64,000 bases of DNA from Paenibacillus sp. J2TS4 (GCF_018403245.1 NZ_BOSH01000001.1:496001-560000), one strand, 5' to 3'; positions 37,096 through 45,713 are shown, counted from the stretch's first letter. Translations and numbers: made by a program. Notes: generated by a model not told the origin, from the letters alone.

Positions 37096-37387
37096 GTTTA
37101 GCCAGGAAATTAAAACATTTCCCTTTTCTGTGGATAACTTTATGGTGGAATTCAATCCCATATCATATGAAGAAATAACAAGGATTGAAAAAGGTGCAGA
37201 TGTAATCAAACCAATATTTATAGAGTGATGGGGAGCAGACATATTAGGGGTAAACATATAAATACTGAAAGATCACTCTGCGAGTTTCAGGGATTTACAT
37301 AAAGGTCGTTTCCTAAAAGTTATCGTGATGATATTAAAGAAAGGGTAGGGGGGCTGGGGGAAACTGGGGAGATCCTCCGAAAAACCT

Positions 37388-37513
37388 GGTAAACCCGGAA
37401 AATCCGGTAAACCCGGTAAACCCGGTAAACCCGGAAAATCCGGAAAATCCGGTAAACCCGGTAAACCCGGTAAACCCGGTAAACCCGGTAAACCCGGTAA
37501 ACCCGGAAAATCC
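37388..37513. repeat. 9-bp tandem repeat, 14 units
   Basis: Fourteen head-to-tail nonamers: ten GGTAAACCC and four GGAAAATCC in mixed order. On the plus strand one frame reads collagen-like Gly-Lys-Pro and Gly-Lys-Ser triplets but has no start codon and is closed by TAG (37346) upstream and TAA just downstream; on the minus strand it reads Gly-Phe-Thr. Each nonamer is itself partly palindromic. It may be the remnant of a collagen-like gene or a simple minisatellite. Confidence 0.95.
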
Positions 37514-37641
37514 GGTGAGCGCTGGTAAGACTCGTAAAACCTGAAGGAGCCATTGATTGCGGAATACAGTTTGGGTTTTGCACGATATGAGATGTTTTAC
37601 GAGGGAATAATTATTGTAGGGCAAGACTCCGGATTAGGGGG

Positions 37642-37877
37642 CCTAGCCGAAATGTGCAGTCGCGGAGCATGTTTTGCTCCCTTTTCGACAGTTCGATTGC
37701 AAATATGCAGTCGATGGACGACTTTTTCTCTCATTTTGAGAAATCTACTGCAAATGTGCAGTAGATTCGTCCCTATAGGCCCGAAAAAGGGATGAACTAA
37801 CGATTTGACTGCAGATTTGCAGTCAATGGACGGAAAAGAGCGAATTTCGGCCTAAACGACTGCACATTTGCAGTCGT
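37642..37877. repeat. Array of regularly spaced palindromes, CTGCANATNTGCAG type
   Basis: Four intact 22-base palindromes start at 37693, 37744, 37805 and 37856, and a degenerate fifth at 37642. All share a core like CTGCAAATNTGCAG, but the four outer bases differ: TCGA/TCGA, TCTA/TAGA, TTGA/TCAA and ACGA/TCGT. Start-to-start distances are 51, 51, 61 and 51. Spacers are unlike each other apart from a recurring TGGACG. Confidence 0.9.
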
Positions 37878-37927
37878 TTGTCAGCGGGGTGCCTAGCCTA
37901 CCTGGCAGCACGCTCCACTGTGCTTAA

Positions 37928-38009
37928 TCTGCCTGACAGCACGTTCCGCTGCACCTAACCAATGTCGCTCTGCCTGACAGCACGTTCCGCTGCACCTAAC
38001 CAATGTCGC
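37928..38009. repeat. 41-bp tandem direct repeat, two perfect copies
   Basis: Units 37928-37968 and 37969-38009 are identical, each starting TCTGCCTGACAGCACG and ending CCAATGTCGC. A degenerate related unit precedes them (from about 37898, CTACCTGGCAGCACGC). No coding role is apparent. Confidence 0.9.
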
Positions 38010-38088
38010 AGCACCCGATTTGCACTTGTCCATCTTCATAAGACACCGTCAGGCATTTATCCTTGTGTACTATTTTTCGCAGTCGATT

Positions 38089-38730
38089 TTAGCGATCGCC
38101 TTTGTTTGCCTCCCCCTTATCATGACCCGGACAATATAACCGCATTAGCCTGGCGGTCTCCTCATCCAGCTCCGCCTTGCGGCTGTATAGCGAGGTGATT
38201 ACTTGATCACGAACCTCTTCCCGCAAATTTTGCCCAAATTTAAACTTGGCCGTCATGTCCATAATGTTTATTGCGACGACAGCTACTCCTTTAATCCTTG
38301 CAGCATATTCCGGGTCTTCGGCTGTGATCGGTCTGAAGCCTCCTTCGGGCTGCAGCTTTTGCATGAAGGCTTGCAGTGCCTCGGCTTTTTCTGCGGAATC
38401 CTCCACCATTTCGGCGGTGCCCTTAACCCAGACCGACTTGAAGTAAGCGGTGGCGGGACAAGCCAATTCCGGGTCGGTATAATACGAAGGGATCAGAGCG
38501 TATTCTTTCGCTACGAGGAAGGTGACCTTGTCGGAGGTCTTTAGATGTTTCATTTTTTGCCCAAATCTGCTACCGTGAAAATAAATTTTCCCCTTGTAAT
38601 AAACAAAATTGACCGGTGTAATATGAGGCCAGCCGTCTTCGTTGACTGTTCCCAAACAGCCGAAAGTCATTTCATCGAGAAACTGATCGATTTCCTCCTG
38701 TTGTTCCATCCTGAATTCTTTTCTTCTCAT
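38089..38730 (-). CDS. Pyridoxamine 5-phosphate oxidase-like (flavin-binding split-barrel) protein
   Basis: A 213-residue protein of the PNPOx-like split-barrel superfamily. Typical segments are FGCLGTVNEDGWPHITPVNFVYYKGKIYFHGS at about 22-55 and KVTFLVAKEYALIPSYY at about 68-85; these barrels bind FMN or F420 and include heme-cofactor and antibiotic-resistance proteins as well as true vitamin B6 oxidases. GGGGAGAG precedes the ATG. It is divergent from a MocR-type, PLP-dependent regulator, which makes a link with B6 metabolism attractive, though many members of the family do not act on B6. Confidence 0.8.
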   Translation of the reverse strand: MRRKEFRMEQQEEIDQFLDEMTFGCLGTVNEDGWPHITPVNFVYYKGKIYFHGSRFGQKMKHLKTSDKVTFLVAKEYALIPSYYTDPELACPATAYFKSVWVKGTAEMVEDSAEKAEALQAFMQKLQPEGGFRPITAEDPEYAARIKGVAVVAINIMDMTAKFKFGQNLREEVRDQVITSLYSRKAELDEETARLMRLYCPGHDKGEANKGDR

Positions 38731-38953
38731 GGCTTTACTCTCCCCTTCATGTTTATGCCAAAAAATTTATAAAGACGGTCCATTCAAACTCCCATCCCAA
38801 TTATCCTGGGTAACACAATAACCGATGCTTAGTTGCAGCAGGAACGCTGCGCTCACTTCTTGCAAATTATTTTAATAGTTTCATTGACATGAAAAAAGAT
38901 CCACTTTACTATGCTTTTAATAGACCATTGAGTCGGAAGGAGGAAATCCGCCA

Positions 38954-40423
38954 ATGGATTTTCAAGTTGCTTATTTCGAATATGTTAAACGATCCCCCAC
39001 TAAATATGAAGCTTTATACCAGGCAATCAAGGCAGCGATTATGGAAGGACGTCTGGCCTACGGGATCCAACTGCCCTCGACACGGGAACTGGCCAAGCAG
39101 TATTCTTTATCCCGGGGAACCGTTAACGTTGCTTATGAAATGCTGGCGGCGGAAGGGTACACCTCTTCAGAGACGGGCAAAGGGACGTTCGTGGCGAAGA
39201 AGACGATACTGGGCGGACGAGCCGGAGGAAGCGGACGAACTGATCGCCCCCTGGTTCCACTTTATTTATCGGAGTGGGGGGAGCAGCTTTTGGCGTTGCC
39301 GCTGCGAGCTTTTGCCCCGGTGACCCGGACAGCCCATAACCGAATCAGCTTTCATCTAGGCGAGCCGGACTTGTCGGTTTTTCCAAAGGCCTTATGGAAT
39401 AAATATTTATACGCTCAAGTTAGAAAGCAGAGTGAGCAGCCGATGGCGGATGCGTATCATACAGCGGGCCATGGGCCGCTGCGGCAGGCTATCGCTCAGC
39501 ATTTGGGCCGTACCCGAGGGATACGCGCCGAGCCGGACGACATCGTTATCGTGAACGGATCGATGCAGGCGATCGGCTTGCTGGTGCAGCTGCTGGTTCG
39601 TCCCGGGGACGAAGTCGTAGCGGAGAATCCGGGCTATGCCGGCTTTCGCCACTCGGTTCAGGCAGCAGGAGGCCGGATTCTGGCAGCGAACGTGGATCAG
39701 GGAGGGATCGTGCCGGAAGCTTGGGATGCCCGGCTCGCGCTGGTTACTCCCGGCAGGCAATTCCCGACCGGCTGCGTCATGACGATGGAGCGGAGAATGA
39801 AGCTGCTGGAGTGGGCCTCCGATAAGGGAGGTATCCTTATAGAGGATGATTACGACAGCGAGTTCCGCCATCGCGGCAAACCGTACGAGCCGCTCAAAGT
39901 GCTGGATGAGGAGGACCGGGTAGCTTTTATCGGAACGTTCTCCAAAACGATGCCGCCCCGTTTAAGAATTGGCTATGCCGTGCTGCCTCGCTGTTTGCGG
40001 GAGGTCTTTATCAAAGCCAAACAATTGCTGGAGCCGCATTCCAGTTCTTTGCTGGAGCAGGGTGCGCTGGCCGCAATGATGAATAGCGGTCAATATGAAC
40101 GGCATTTGCGAAGAATGCGGAGAGTGTACAGCCGCAAATATTCGATTTTGTTGGAGCGGATGCGGGCCGGGCTGCCTCATTTATTCCAGCCTGTTGAAGC
40201 GGATGCCGGCTTGCACTTGTTTGCCTGGTGGAAGCAGTCACCTGAGCAATTTAGCGAATATACGGCGGCTTGTAGGGAGGAAAGGGTCGAATGGTCGGAT
40301 TCGTCATTTTATTATATTCAGGATGTTAAAAGCTCGGCCTGCTTCGGGTTTTCCCATCTGAGCCTGCCTGACATGGAAGAGGGGGTCGAGCGGATGATCC
40401 GGGCCTGGCACCGGATAAAGTAG
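38954..40423 (+). CDS. MocR family (GntR plus aminotransferase fold) PLP-dependent transcriptional regulator
   Basis: A 489-residue fusion. Residues 12-80 are a GntR winged helix (YQAIKAAIMEGRLAYGIQLP, STRELAKQYSLSRGTVNVAY). After a linker, residues 115-485 form an aminotransferase-like domain with IVNGSMQAIGLLVQLLVRPGD, a Tyr/Asp pocket (IEDDYDSEFRH) and the PLP-binding lysine in GTFSKTMPPRLRIGY. MocR proteins such as PdxR and GabR sense PLP or an aldimine and control nearby genes. AAGGAGG lies nine bases before the ATG. The divergent PNPOx-like gene is the probable target; the 223-base gap should contain the operator. Confidence 0.9.
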   Translation: MDFQVAYFEYVKRSPTKYEALYQAIKAAIMEGRLAYGIQLPSTRELAKQYSLSRGTVNVAYEMLAAEGYTSSETGKGTFVAKKTILGGRAGGSGRTDRPLVPLYLSEWGEQLLALPLRAFAPVTRTAHNRISFHLGEPDLSVFPKALWNKYLYAQVRKQSEQPMADAYHTAGHGPLRQAIAQHLGRTRGIRAEPDDIVIVNGSMQAIGLLVQLLVRPGDEVVAENPGYAGFRHSVQAAGGRILAANVDQGGIVPEAWDARLALVTPGRQFPTGCVMTMERRMKLLEWASDKGGILIEDDYDSEFRHRGKPYEPLKVLDEEDRVAFIGTFSKTMPPRLRIGYAVLPRCLREVFIKAKQLLEPHSSSLLEQGALAAMMNSGQYERHLRRMRRVYSRKYSILLERMRAGLPHLFQPVEADAGLHLFAWWKQSPEQFSEYTAACREERVEWSDSSFYYIQDVKSSACFGFSHLSLPDMEEGVERMIRAWHRIK

Positions 40424-40544
40424 CCGGGCTGGGCCAGTAAGGCTTGAATTTGACTTTAAAAAGCCATTCCTTGTCACAAATCGGGGCGGCACGGTTGTTA
40501 TATCTAGTGAAGAAGGGGCCCCATCTGAACAGAAAGGAGTGCTT

Positions 40545-41083
40545 ATGAACAACAAACCCGATTCGCCGATCCTTAAGCCGGGCGAGATAGAGGCGGTGGT
40601 CGATCAGGTTAAGCATGGAGAGACGGAATCGTTTCAATTTCTGGTCGAGCATTTTCAGCGCCAATTACATGTATACTGCTTTCACATGCTGGGGAACAGC
40701 GAGGAAGCGAAGGATGCCGTTCAGGATATTTTTATAAAAAGCTATGAGAACCTTCAGCGCTATCATCGAAAGACGTCTTTCTCGGCATGGCTGTACAAGA
40801 TCGCCTATTACCACTGCCTGAATCTGCTAAAAAAACGAAAAGGCTGGCAGCGACTGCTGTCCATCTATTATTCCCGGCAGGTTAACGAGGAGAAATCAAC
40901 CGGATATTCCGGGCGGATAGACGGGCTTTTGGATCGTTTGACTCCCGAGGAGAGACAATATTCTGTTGTTAAGAGCGGTGGAAGAGCACAGCTTTGGAAA
41001 CTGGAGTGATTCTGGGGAGCAGGCCGGCCACGGTGCGTAAAAAGTACGAACGATTGCGGAGAAAGCGAGGCGGTTACCCGTGA
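40545..41083 (+). pseudogene. ECF sigma factor with two +1 frameshifts
   Basis: From the ATG at 40545 (AAAGGAG six bases upstream) the frame encodes a normal ECF region 2 (VYCFHMLGNSEEAKDAVQDI, FSAWLYKIAYYHCLNLLKKRK) up to LTPEER, then derails and stops at 41009. Skipping one base near 40955 restores ILLLRAVEEHSF, and skipping another near 40996 restores ETGVILGSRPATVRKKYERL, the expected region 4, ending at 41083 in a GTGA overlap with the anti-sigma gene. Without correction, the product lacks region 4 and should be inactive. It is either a recent pseudogene or carries sequencing errors; programmed frameshifting twice in 45 bases seems unlikely. Confidence 0.85.
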
Positions 41084-42033
41084 AAGCTTTGGAACCTCCA
41101 CATGAAGATCACAGAGATCAAGTAACCGATCATATTAAACAGCGGATTCAAAATACGAGCTTGCCCGTGATCGATTTTACCGGTTCGGTCATGGAGCGGA
41201 TTCGTTCTTCCTCCCTGGAAGGAACGGCACGTCCAGCTGCATTGCACCATCCAAGGAAGCTCGCTTTTCGGGCCGCCATCATTGTGTGTGCTATTGCGGT
41301 CATGAGCGGGTTCAGCTACGCGATCCTTAACGATCTGATGCTAAAGGACGATCAGGGCCAAACGGCGATGGAAGTTCGCAAAGCGAGCGATATGGCAGAA
41401 CCGCCGGAGATCCGTGATATATTGGCTGAAGTGAGGACAAAGCTGGAGCCGGGCGAAAGTGCCACGGTATTTATCGGAACGAGCCAGGAAGAGATCTCGG
41501 AAGGGAATAGCGAGTATATATATGGCACAACCCGTCCATACGAGTTCGCCTCGCTGGAAGAGCTCTATGACAACCTGGACACCCCGTATGCTGATTTGCC
41601 CCAACCTCCGGAGAGAGTGGCCGGGTATACTTTGCGCCAATCCTTTCTCCTTCCAGGTCCAACCGATCCTTCCTCCGACTATATTTTTGGAGACACAAGC
41701 TTGGGTGGGTTGGAATATGCCTATATCAAAGGAAAATCTGAAGGAGTAAACGGTCTGCAGCTACAATATGCATGGGATGATAAAGACCTTGCCTATGTAA
41801 TGAATATCAGCGAGGAAATGATGATCTACTACGACAGCGCTCCTTCTGCGGATTCGGTCATTAAGCTGGAGGGGATCGAGGCTTATTGGAGCCGAAATGG
41901 AGAGCTGGGCGCAGTCAGGTGGTCGCAAAAGTCAGGGGAAATGATGCAAAACTACACCGTTGTGTCCAGCAGTTCCAGTCAAGAGGAACTGATCTCCTTC
42001 GCCAAAGAAATGATTAGAAACAACGCCCGATAG
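41080..42033 (+). CDS. Anti-sigma factor-like single-span membrane protein
   Basis: A 317-residue protein starting at a GTG that overlaps the corrected sigma stop as GTGA, the layout of a cognate pair. A charged cytoplasmic N-terminus of about 65 residues (HIKQRIQNTSLPVIDFTGSV) is followed by one membrane span (about 68-88, RAAIIVCAIAVMSGFSYAIL) and an extracytoplasmic domain of about 225 residues with DUF4367-like content (VAGYTLRQSFLLPGP, LQYAWDDKDLAYVMNIS). If the sigma gene is really broken this protein has lost its partner. A strong terminator follows. Confidence 0.75.
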   Translation: MKALEPPHEDHRDQVTDHIKQRIQNTSLPVIDFTGSVMERIRSSSLEGTARPAALHHPRKLAFRAAIIVCAIAVMSGFSYAILNDLMLKDDQGQTAMEVRKASDMAEPPEIRDILAEVRTKLEPGESATVFIGTSQEEISEGNSEYIYGTTRPYEFASLEELYDNLDTPYADLPQPPERVAGYTLRQSFLLPGPTDPSSDYIFGDTSLGGLEYAYIKGKSEGVNGLQLQYAWDDKDLAYVMNISEEMMIYYDSAPSADSVIKLEGIEAYWSRNGELGAVRWSQKSGEMMQNYTVVSSSSSQEELISFAKEMIRNNAR

Positions 42034-42091
42034 AGGGCCAGACTGGATCATAAGGTGTCATGTGGATTTTTGGATTGTCCATCTAAAGCCT

Positions 42092-42135
42092 GAAAAACCT
42101 CCGGGCCTCTATATAGAGGCATCCGGAGGTTTTTC
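42092..42135 (+). terminator. Strong bidirectional terminator
   Basis: GAAAAACCTCCGG (42092-42104) pairs perfectly with CCGGAGGTTTTTC (42123-42135), with a second inner stem CTCTATATAGAG in the loop. A- and T-runs on the two arms let it work on both strands. Confidence 0.9.
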
Positions 42136-42149
42136 GTTGTTACAAATAT

Positions 42150-42345
42150 AGAATAAGGTGCAAGTGTGCACTTCAACTCTTTCATTTTTGCATTTTTTGA
42201 GATTAGGGTGCATAAATGCACTTTAATCTTCACAATTCTCGAAAATCGACGTTTTCGTTTAAATTAAGGGGTACTTTTGCGCTTTAATTGCCCCAAATGG
42301 GTAGACGTTGGAAATAAGAGGTACCTTTGCGCTTTAATTGCCACA
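42150..42345. repeat. Second array of spaced palindromes, GGTGCA-N4-TGCACTTT type
   Basis: Four inverted repeats with centres near 42164, 42214.5, 42275.5 and 42325.5: AAGGTGCAAGTGTGCACTT; GATTA with GGTGCA/TGCAC and TTAATC (42201-42228); AATTAAGGGGTA with GCGCTTTAATT (42262-42289); and AAATAAGAGGTA with GCGCTTTAATT (42312-42339). Centre spacings of about 50, 61 and 50 match those of the array at 37.6 kb. The last two end in the same GCGCTTTAATTGCC. Confidence 0.85.
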
Positions 42346-42448
42346 TATTGAGCGGCCACTGAAATCAGGGAGCGCCAAGGAGATATCACTGCGCTATGAT
42401 TTTAAAAAAAGGGACGCCGACTGTAACGGGACTATATTGCTTTGGCCC

Positions 42449-43696
42449 CTATTCCTCTCCCATCTCCGCATTCCATTCTCTTATTTTGCGATCCGACGGC
42501 AGCAGCATCGTCAGGATTCCCATCAGAGGCAGAAAACCGCATGCGGTCATCATGAAGGTGATCGAGGTAAGGTCGATCACCTTCCCTAAGGCGACGGCGC
42601 CCAAGGCGCCCATACCGAAGGCCAGGCCGACAATCAGGCCGGAGACGGTTCCGATCTTGCCGGGCATTAGCTCCTGCGCATAAACGACGGACACCGAGAA
42701 GCTCGACAACACGATAAATCCGATGACGAGAAGCAGCACGAATGCCCAGACCGGACCGGCATAAGGCAGCAGGATGGCGAAGGGAGCAGAACCCAGCATA
42801 GAGAAGAACAGGATATTTCTGCGACCGAATCTATCCGCGAGCGGTCCTCCCAGCAGTGTGCCCAAGGCGCCTGCCGCGAGGAAAGCAAAGATAAAATATT
42901 GTGCTGTTTCTTTGCTAATGCCAAAGTTTTCTATCGCGTAGAAAGAATAGTAGTTCGAAATGGCAGCGTGATACCAGGAGCGGACAAAGACCAGAAACAC
43001 GAGCAAATACAGAGCGATGGTAACCTGCCGTTTCCGCTCGGTCAGCGCTGCGGAAGGCCGGACATTCCGGACTTTCGGTTTGGGCGGATGGGCGATCATA
43101 TAATTGCGATACCATCTGGCAATATAGAATTGGACACCAATGGCTGCTGCGGCTACCAACGTAAACCAGGCCGCTCCCGACAGTCCCAGCCGGTAAAAAA
43201 TAAAGATCGCCATAAGCGGGGCCAAAGCTTGCCCTGCATTGCCGCCTACCTGGTAAATTGACTGAGCGAGCCCTCTCCTGGCGCCGGCCGCCATATAAGA
43301 GACCCGCGAGCCCTCGGGATGGAACACCGCAGATCCCAGCCCAACGAACAGTACGGAGATGAAGATCATCGTATAATTGTCGGCGAACGCGAGCGTAAGC
43401 ATTCCGGCAAAAGTAAATACCATGCCCAAAGGAAGCAGATAGGGCGACGGCTTGGTATCAGTGTAGGCTCCGACAATCGGCTGCATGATGGAAGCCGTAA
43501 AGTTGAGCGCAAAGGTCAACAAGCCGATTTTGGTATACGACAAGGCCATCGAATCCTTCAAAATCGGATAAATAGCCGGAAACACGGCCTGAATCGAATC
43601 GTTAAATAAATGAACAAGACTGATTAAAAAAAGAACCCGATAGAGGGTCGGTTTAGGTTCCGGCCGGGCGATCCCCGCCGTTAAAGCTGGTTGCAT
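42449..43696 (-). CDS. MFS transporter, fosmidomycin-resistance (Fsr) type
   Basis: A 415-residue membrane protein with about twelve spans. The N-terminal LISLVHLFNDSIQAVFPAIYP and the loop GLGSAVFHPEGSRVSY are distinctive of the Fsr group of drug-efflux MFS proteins. AGAAGG lies ten bases before the ATG. It starts 34 bases downstream of the phosphatidylserine decarboxylase gene on the same strand and may be cotranscribed. The real substrate is unknown; other members export fosmidomycin or act without known drug. Confidence 0.85.
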   Translation of the reverse strand: MQPALTAGIARPEPKPTLYRVLFLISLVHLFNDSIQAVFPAIYPILKDSMALSYTKIGLLTFALNFTASIMQPIVGAYTDTKPSPYLLPLGMVFTFAGMLTLAFADNYTMIFISVLFVGLGSAVFHPEGSRVSYMAAGARRGLAQSIYQVGGNAGQALAPLMAIFIFYRLGLSGAAWFTLVAAAAIGVQFYIARWYRNYMIAHPPKPKVRNVRPSAALTERKRQVTIALYLLVFLVFVRSWYHAAISNYYSFYAIENFGISKETAQYFIFAFLAAGALGTLLGGPLADRFGRRNILFFSMLGSAPFAILLPYAGPVWAFVLLLVIGFIVLSSFSVSVVYAQELMPGKIGTVSGLIVGLAFGMGALGAVALGKVIDLTSITFMMTACGFLPLMGILTMLLPSDRKIREWNAEMGEE

Positions 43697-43730
43697 GATA
43701 CGTTACCTTCTCTCTAATGGTGCAGATTGA

Positions 43731-44522
43731 TTACTCTTTAGGCTGAAGCGTTCCCAGACGCTCCCCTACCTTAACTTTGCTTCCGACAGCCAGGTCGTTG
43801 CGCGGATCGAAAGTTCCGTTCTCCGCCAGCAGCACGACCGTGGACCCGAATTCAAAATAAGCGAGCTCATCCCCCGCATTCAACTCATTAGGCAACGGCT
43901 CGACATAGCGAATGCTGCTTACGTTCATCGCTCCTACTTTGACGACTGCCAATTCACCGAAGGTATGGCGGATATAAGTGATAAGCCGCTCATTGCGGCT
44001 GAGCACCCGGCGCATATAACGCAGGCCGAATTCGTTCACCGGGTAGACCTTGCCGGGGATATGCTCTTTTTCGATCACCTTTCCGGTTACCGGAGAATGG
44101 ATGCGGTGATAGTCTGTAGGGCTTAAATAGAGGACGAAATAAAATCCGTCGGTGTAGTTCAATTGTCTCGGGGACTGGTTTAGTAATTCCTGAGTCGTAT
44201 AATCCTGCCCCTTCACGTTAATAATTTGTCCGGCTTCAATCCGCCCCATGCCCGTTATGGCAGCGTCTACAGGACTAACCAAAGAAGCCTCGGTATTATC
44301 GATCGGCCGCAAGCCTGGCTTAAGACGCCTTGTAAAAAAATCGTTCAACGACAAATATTCCGCCACGGACTTCTCGGCATCTTCTATTGGAATCCTATAA
44401 GATTTGGCGAACCAGGGAATGAGCGAACGGCTTAGTTTGGATTTGGCAAAAGCTCCGGTTAGTCTGGAAACCGATTTTCGCGAAGATAGTTCGGTAAGTA
44501 AACGAAAGAATCGTTTCGCCAT
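43731..44522 (-). CDS. psd: Phosphatidylserine decarboxylase
   Basis: A 263-residue enzyme that decarboxylates phosphatidylserine to phosphatidylethanolamine at the membrane. It is made as a proenzyme that cuts itself within the GST motif near the C-terminus (YFEFGSTVVLL, about residue 225) to form the pyruvoyl group. Conserved parts include VSPVDAAITGMGRI, DYHRIHSPVTG with the catalytic His, and VVKVGAMNVSSI. The start at 44522 has TAGGAG upstream. It is divergent from the acetyl esterase gene. Confidence 0.93.
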   Translation of the reverse strand: MAKRFFRLLTELSSRKSVSRLTGAFAKSKLSRSLIPWFAKSYRIPIEDAEKSVAEYLSLNDFFTRRLKPGLRPIDNTEASLVSPVDAAITGMGRIEAGQIINVKGQDYTTQELLNQSPRQLNYTDGFYFVLYLSPTDYHRIHSPVTGKVIEKEHIPGKVYPVNEFGLRYMRRVLSRNERLITYIRHTFGELAVVKVGAMNVSSIRYVEPLPNELNAGDELAYFEFGSTVVLLAENGTFDPRNDLAVGSKVKVGERLGTLQPKE

Positions 44523-44692
44523 ATTAGTGTAGTCTCCTATATTCCCAAAATAAATATCTCTGTGGACTATCTTGACATAGAAGGAACGACAAATCAATAA
44601 CGGAATCGATAGTTGTTTACTAAGATTCGCTTCTGTAGTACATTCAAAAGGATGTTATCGATTACAACAATTCATTGAGAGGATGAATGGAA

Positions 44693-45655
44693 ATGCCGCT
44701 TATGGACCTGCCCCTATCCGAGTTACAACAATATCAACCTAAGCTGACGCTTGAGCCGGACTTTCAAACGTTCTGGGATGACGCCAAACAGCAATCGGCT
44801 GCAGTTCCCCTCAACGCCAGAATCGTTCCGGTCGATTATCCAGCCAAGAATGTGTCTGTATACGATGTGACTTATGATGGGGCGGACGGTACACCTATTC
44901 ATGGCATCTATCTGGTTCCTAATGAATCTATGGCTGCACCCCCGATGCCAGCTATGGTTAAATACCACGGGTACGGCGGAAGAGCGGGGAGGCCGCATGA
45001 TTATCTTCATTGGGTTTGTATGGGCATGGCGGTTTTTGCGATTGATATCAGAGGGCAGGGCGGGTTATCCCCGGATTACGCTCAATACCCGACCGGTGGA
45101 GCACCGGGATGGATGACGCTAGGCATTCTTGATCCGTCATGTTACTATTATAAGCAAGTATATCTGGACTGCATTCGAGCTATCGACTTCGTATGTGAAC
45201 GCAAGGAGATTGATCCTGCCCGGATTATTGTATCGGGCAACAGTCAGGGAGGCGGCTTGACGCTGGCCGCAGCGGGATTGGACGATCGGCCGAAGCTGGC
45301 CTTGCCTCTCTATCCGTATTTATGCGATTTTCGCCGATCGCTGGAGATGTATACGACCGGTCCCTATGATGAAATCAAAAACTGGTTCCGTATCTATGAT
45401 CAAGAGCATGCACAAGAAGAGCGAGTCTATCGGACGCTTAGCTACTTTGACGGGATGAATCATGCCGCTCAGGTCAAAGCCAAGACGATGATGGCCATTG
45501 CTCTTCAGGACACAACCTGTCCGCCTTCTACCTGCTTCGCCGCTTTCAATCATCTTCCAGGGGAGAAGGAAGTGAAGGTGTATAATGATTTCGGACATGA
45601 AGGTCTCCCGTTTCATGAGCTTGCGATGATGCAATTTGTAGAAAAGCATCTGTAA
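44693..45655 (+). CDS. Acetylxylan esterase / cephalosporin-C deacetylase family
   Basis: A 320-residue alpha/beta hydrolase of the AXE1 (carbohydrate esterase 7) family, which removes acetyl groups from xylo-oligosaccharides and cephalosporin C in the cytoplasm. The N-terminus MPLMDLPLSELQQYQP matches the family start and decides for the ATG at 44693 rather than 44687. The nucleophile lies in SGNSQGGGLTLAAAG near residue 180, Asp in ALQDTTCPPST near 268 and His in FGHEGLP near 300. The motif RGQGG is also present. The terminator after it makes it monocistronic. Confidence 0.9.
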   Translation: MPLMDLPLSELQQYQPKLTLEPDFQTFWDDAKQQSAAVPLNARIVPVDYPAKNVSVYDVTYDGADGTPIHGIYLVPNESMAAPPMPAMVKYHGYGGRAGRPHDYLHWVCMGMAVFAIDIRGQGGLSPDYAQYPTGGAPGWMTLGILDPSCYYYKQVYLDCIRAIDFVCERKEIDPARIIVSGNSQGGGLTLAAAGLDDRPKLALPLYPYLCDFRRSLEMYTTGPYDEIKNWFRIYDQEHAQEERVYRTLSYFDGMNHAAQVKAKTMMAIALQDTTCPPSTCFAAFNHLPGEKEVKVYNDFGHEGLPFHELAMMQFVEKHL

Positions 45656-45713
45656 AATCGGGAAATCCGTTCCGTCATTCATAGCTTTCACATAATTCAT
45701 TCACTGCAGTGAG

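Larger units (their letters stand above)
37096..38088. other. Repeat-rich intergenic kilobase between convergent genes
   Basis: About 1 kb without a supportable gene. It holds, in order, a 9-bp minisatellite (37388-37513), five regularly spaced palindromes (37642-37877) and a 41-bp direct repeat (37928-38009), each listed separately. Open frames here are caused by the repeats. It is the largest non-coding stretch in the window. Confidence 0.8.

Noticed and set aside
37334..37624. Minus-strand frame with a Gly-Phe-Thr repeat
   Set aside because: The repeat comes from the 9-bp minisatellite; all frames through it stay open for that reason. No ribosome site or signal peptide.
37642..37877. Possible CRISPR array (22-base palindromic repeats, spacers mostly 29 bases)
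   Set aside because: The repeats differ in their outer bases in a paired fashion, one spacer is 39 bases, spacers share motifs, and there are no cas genes nearby.
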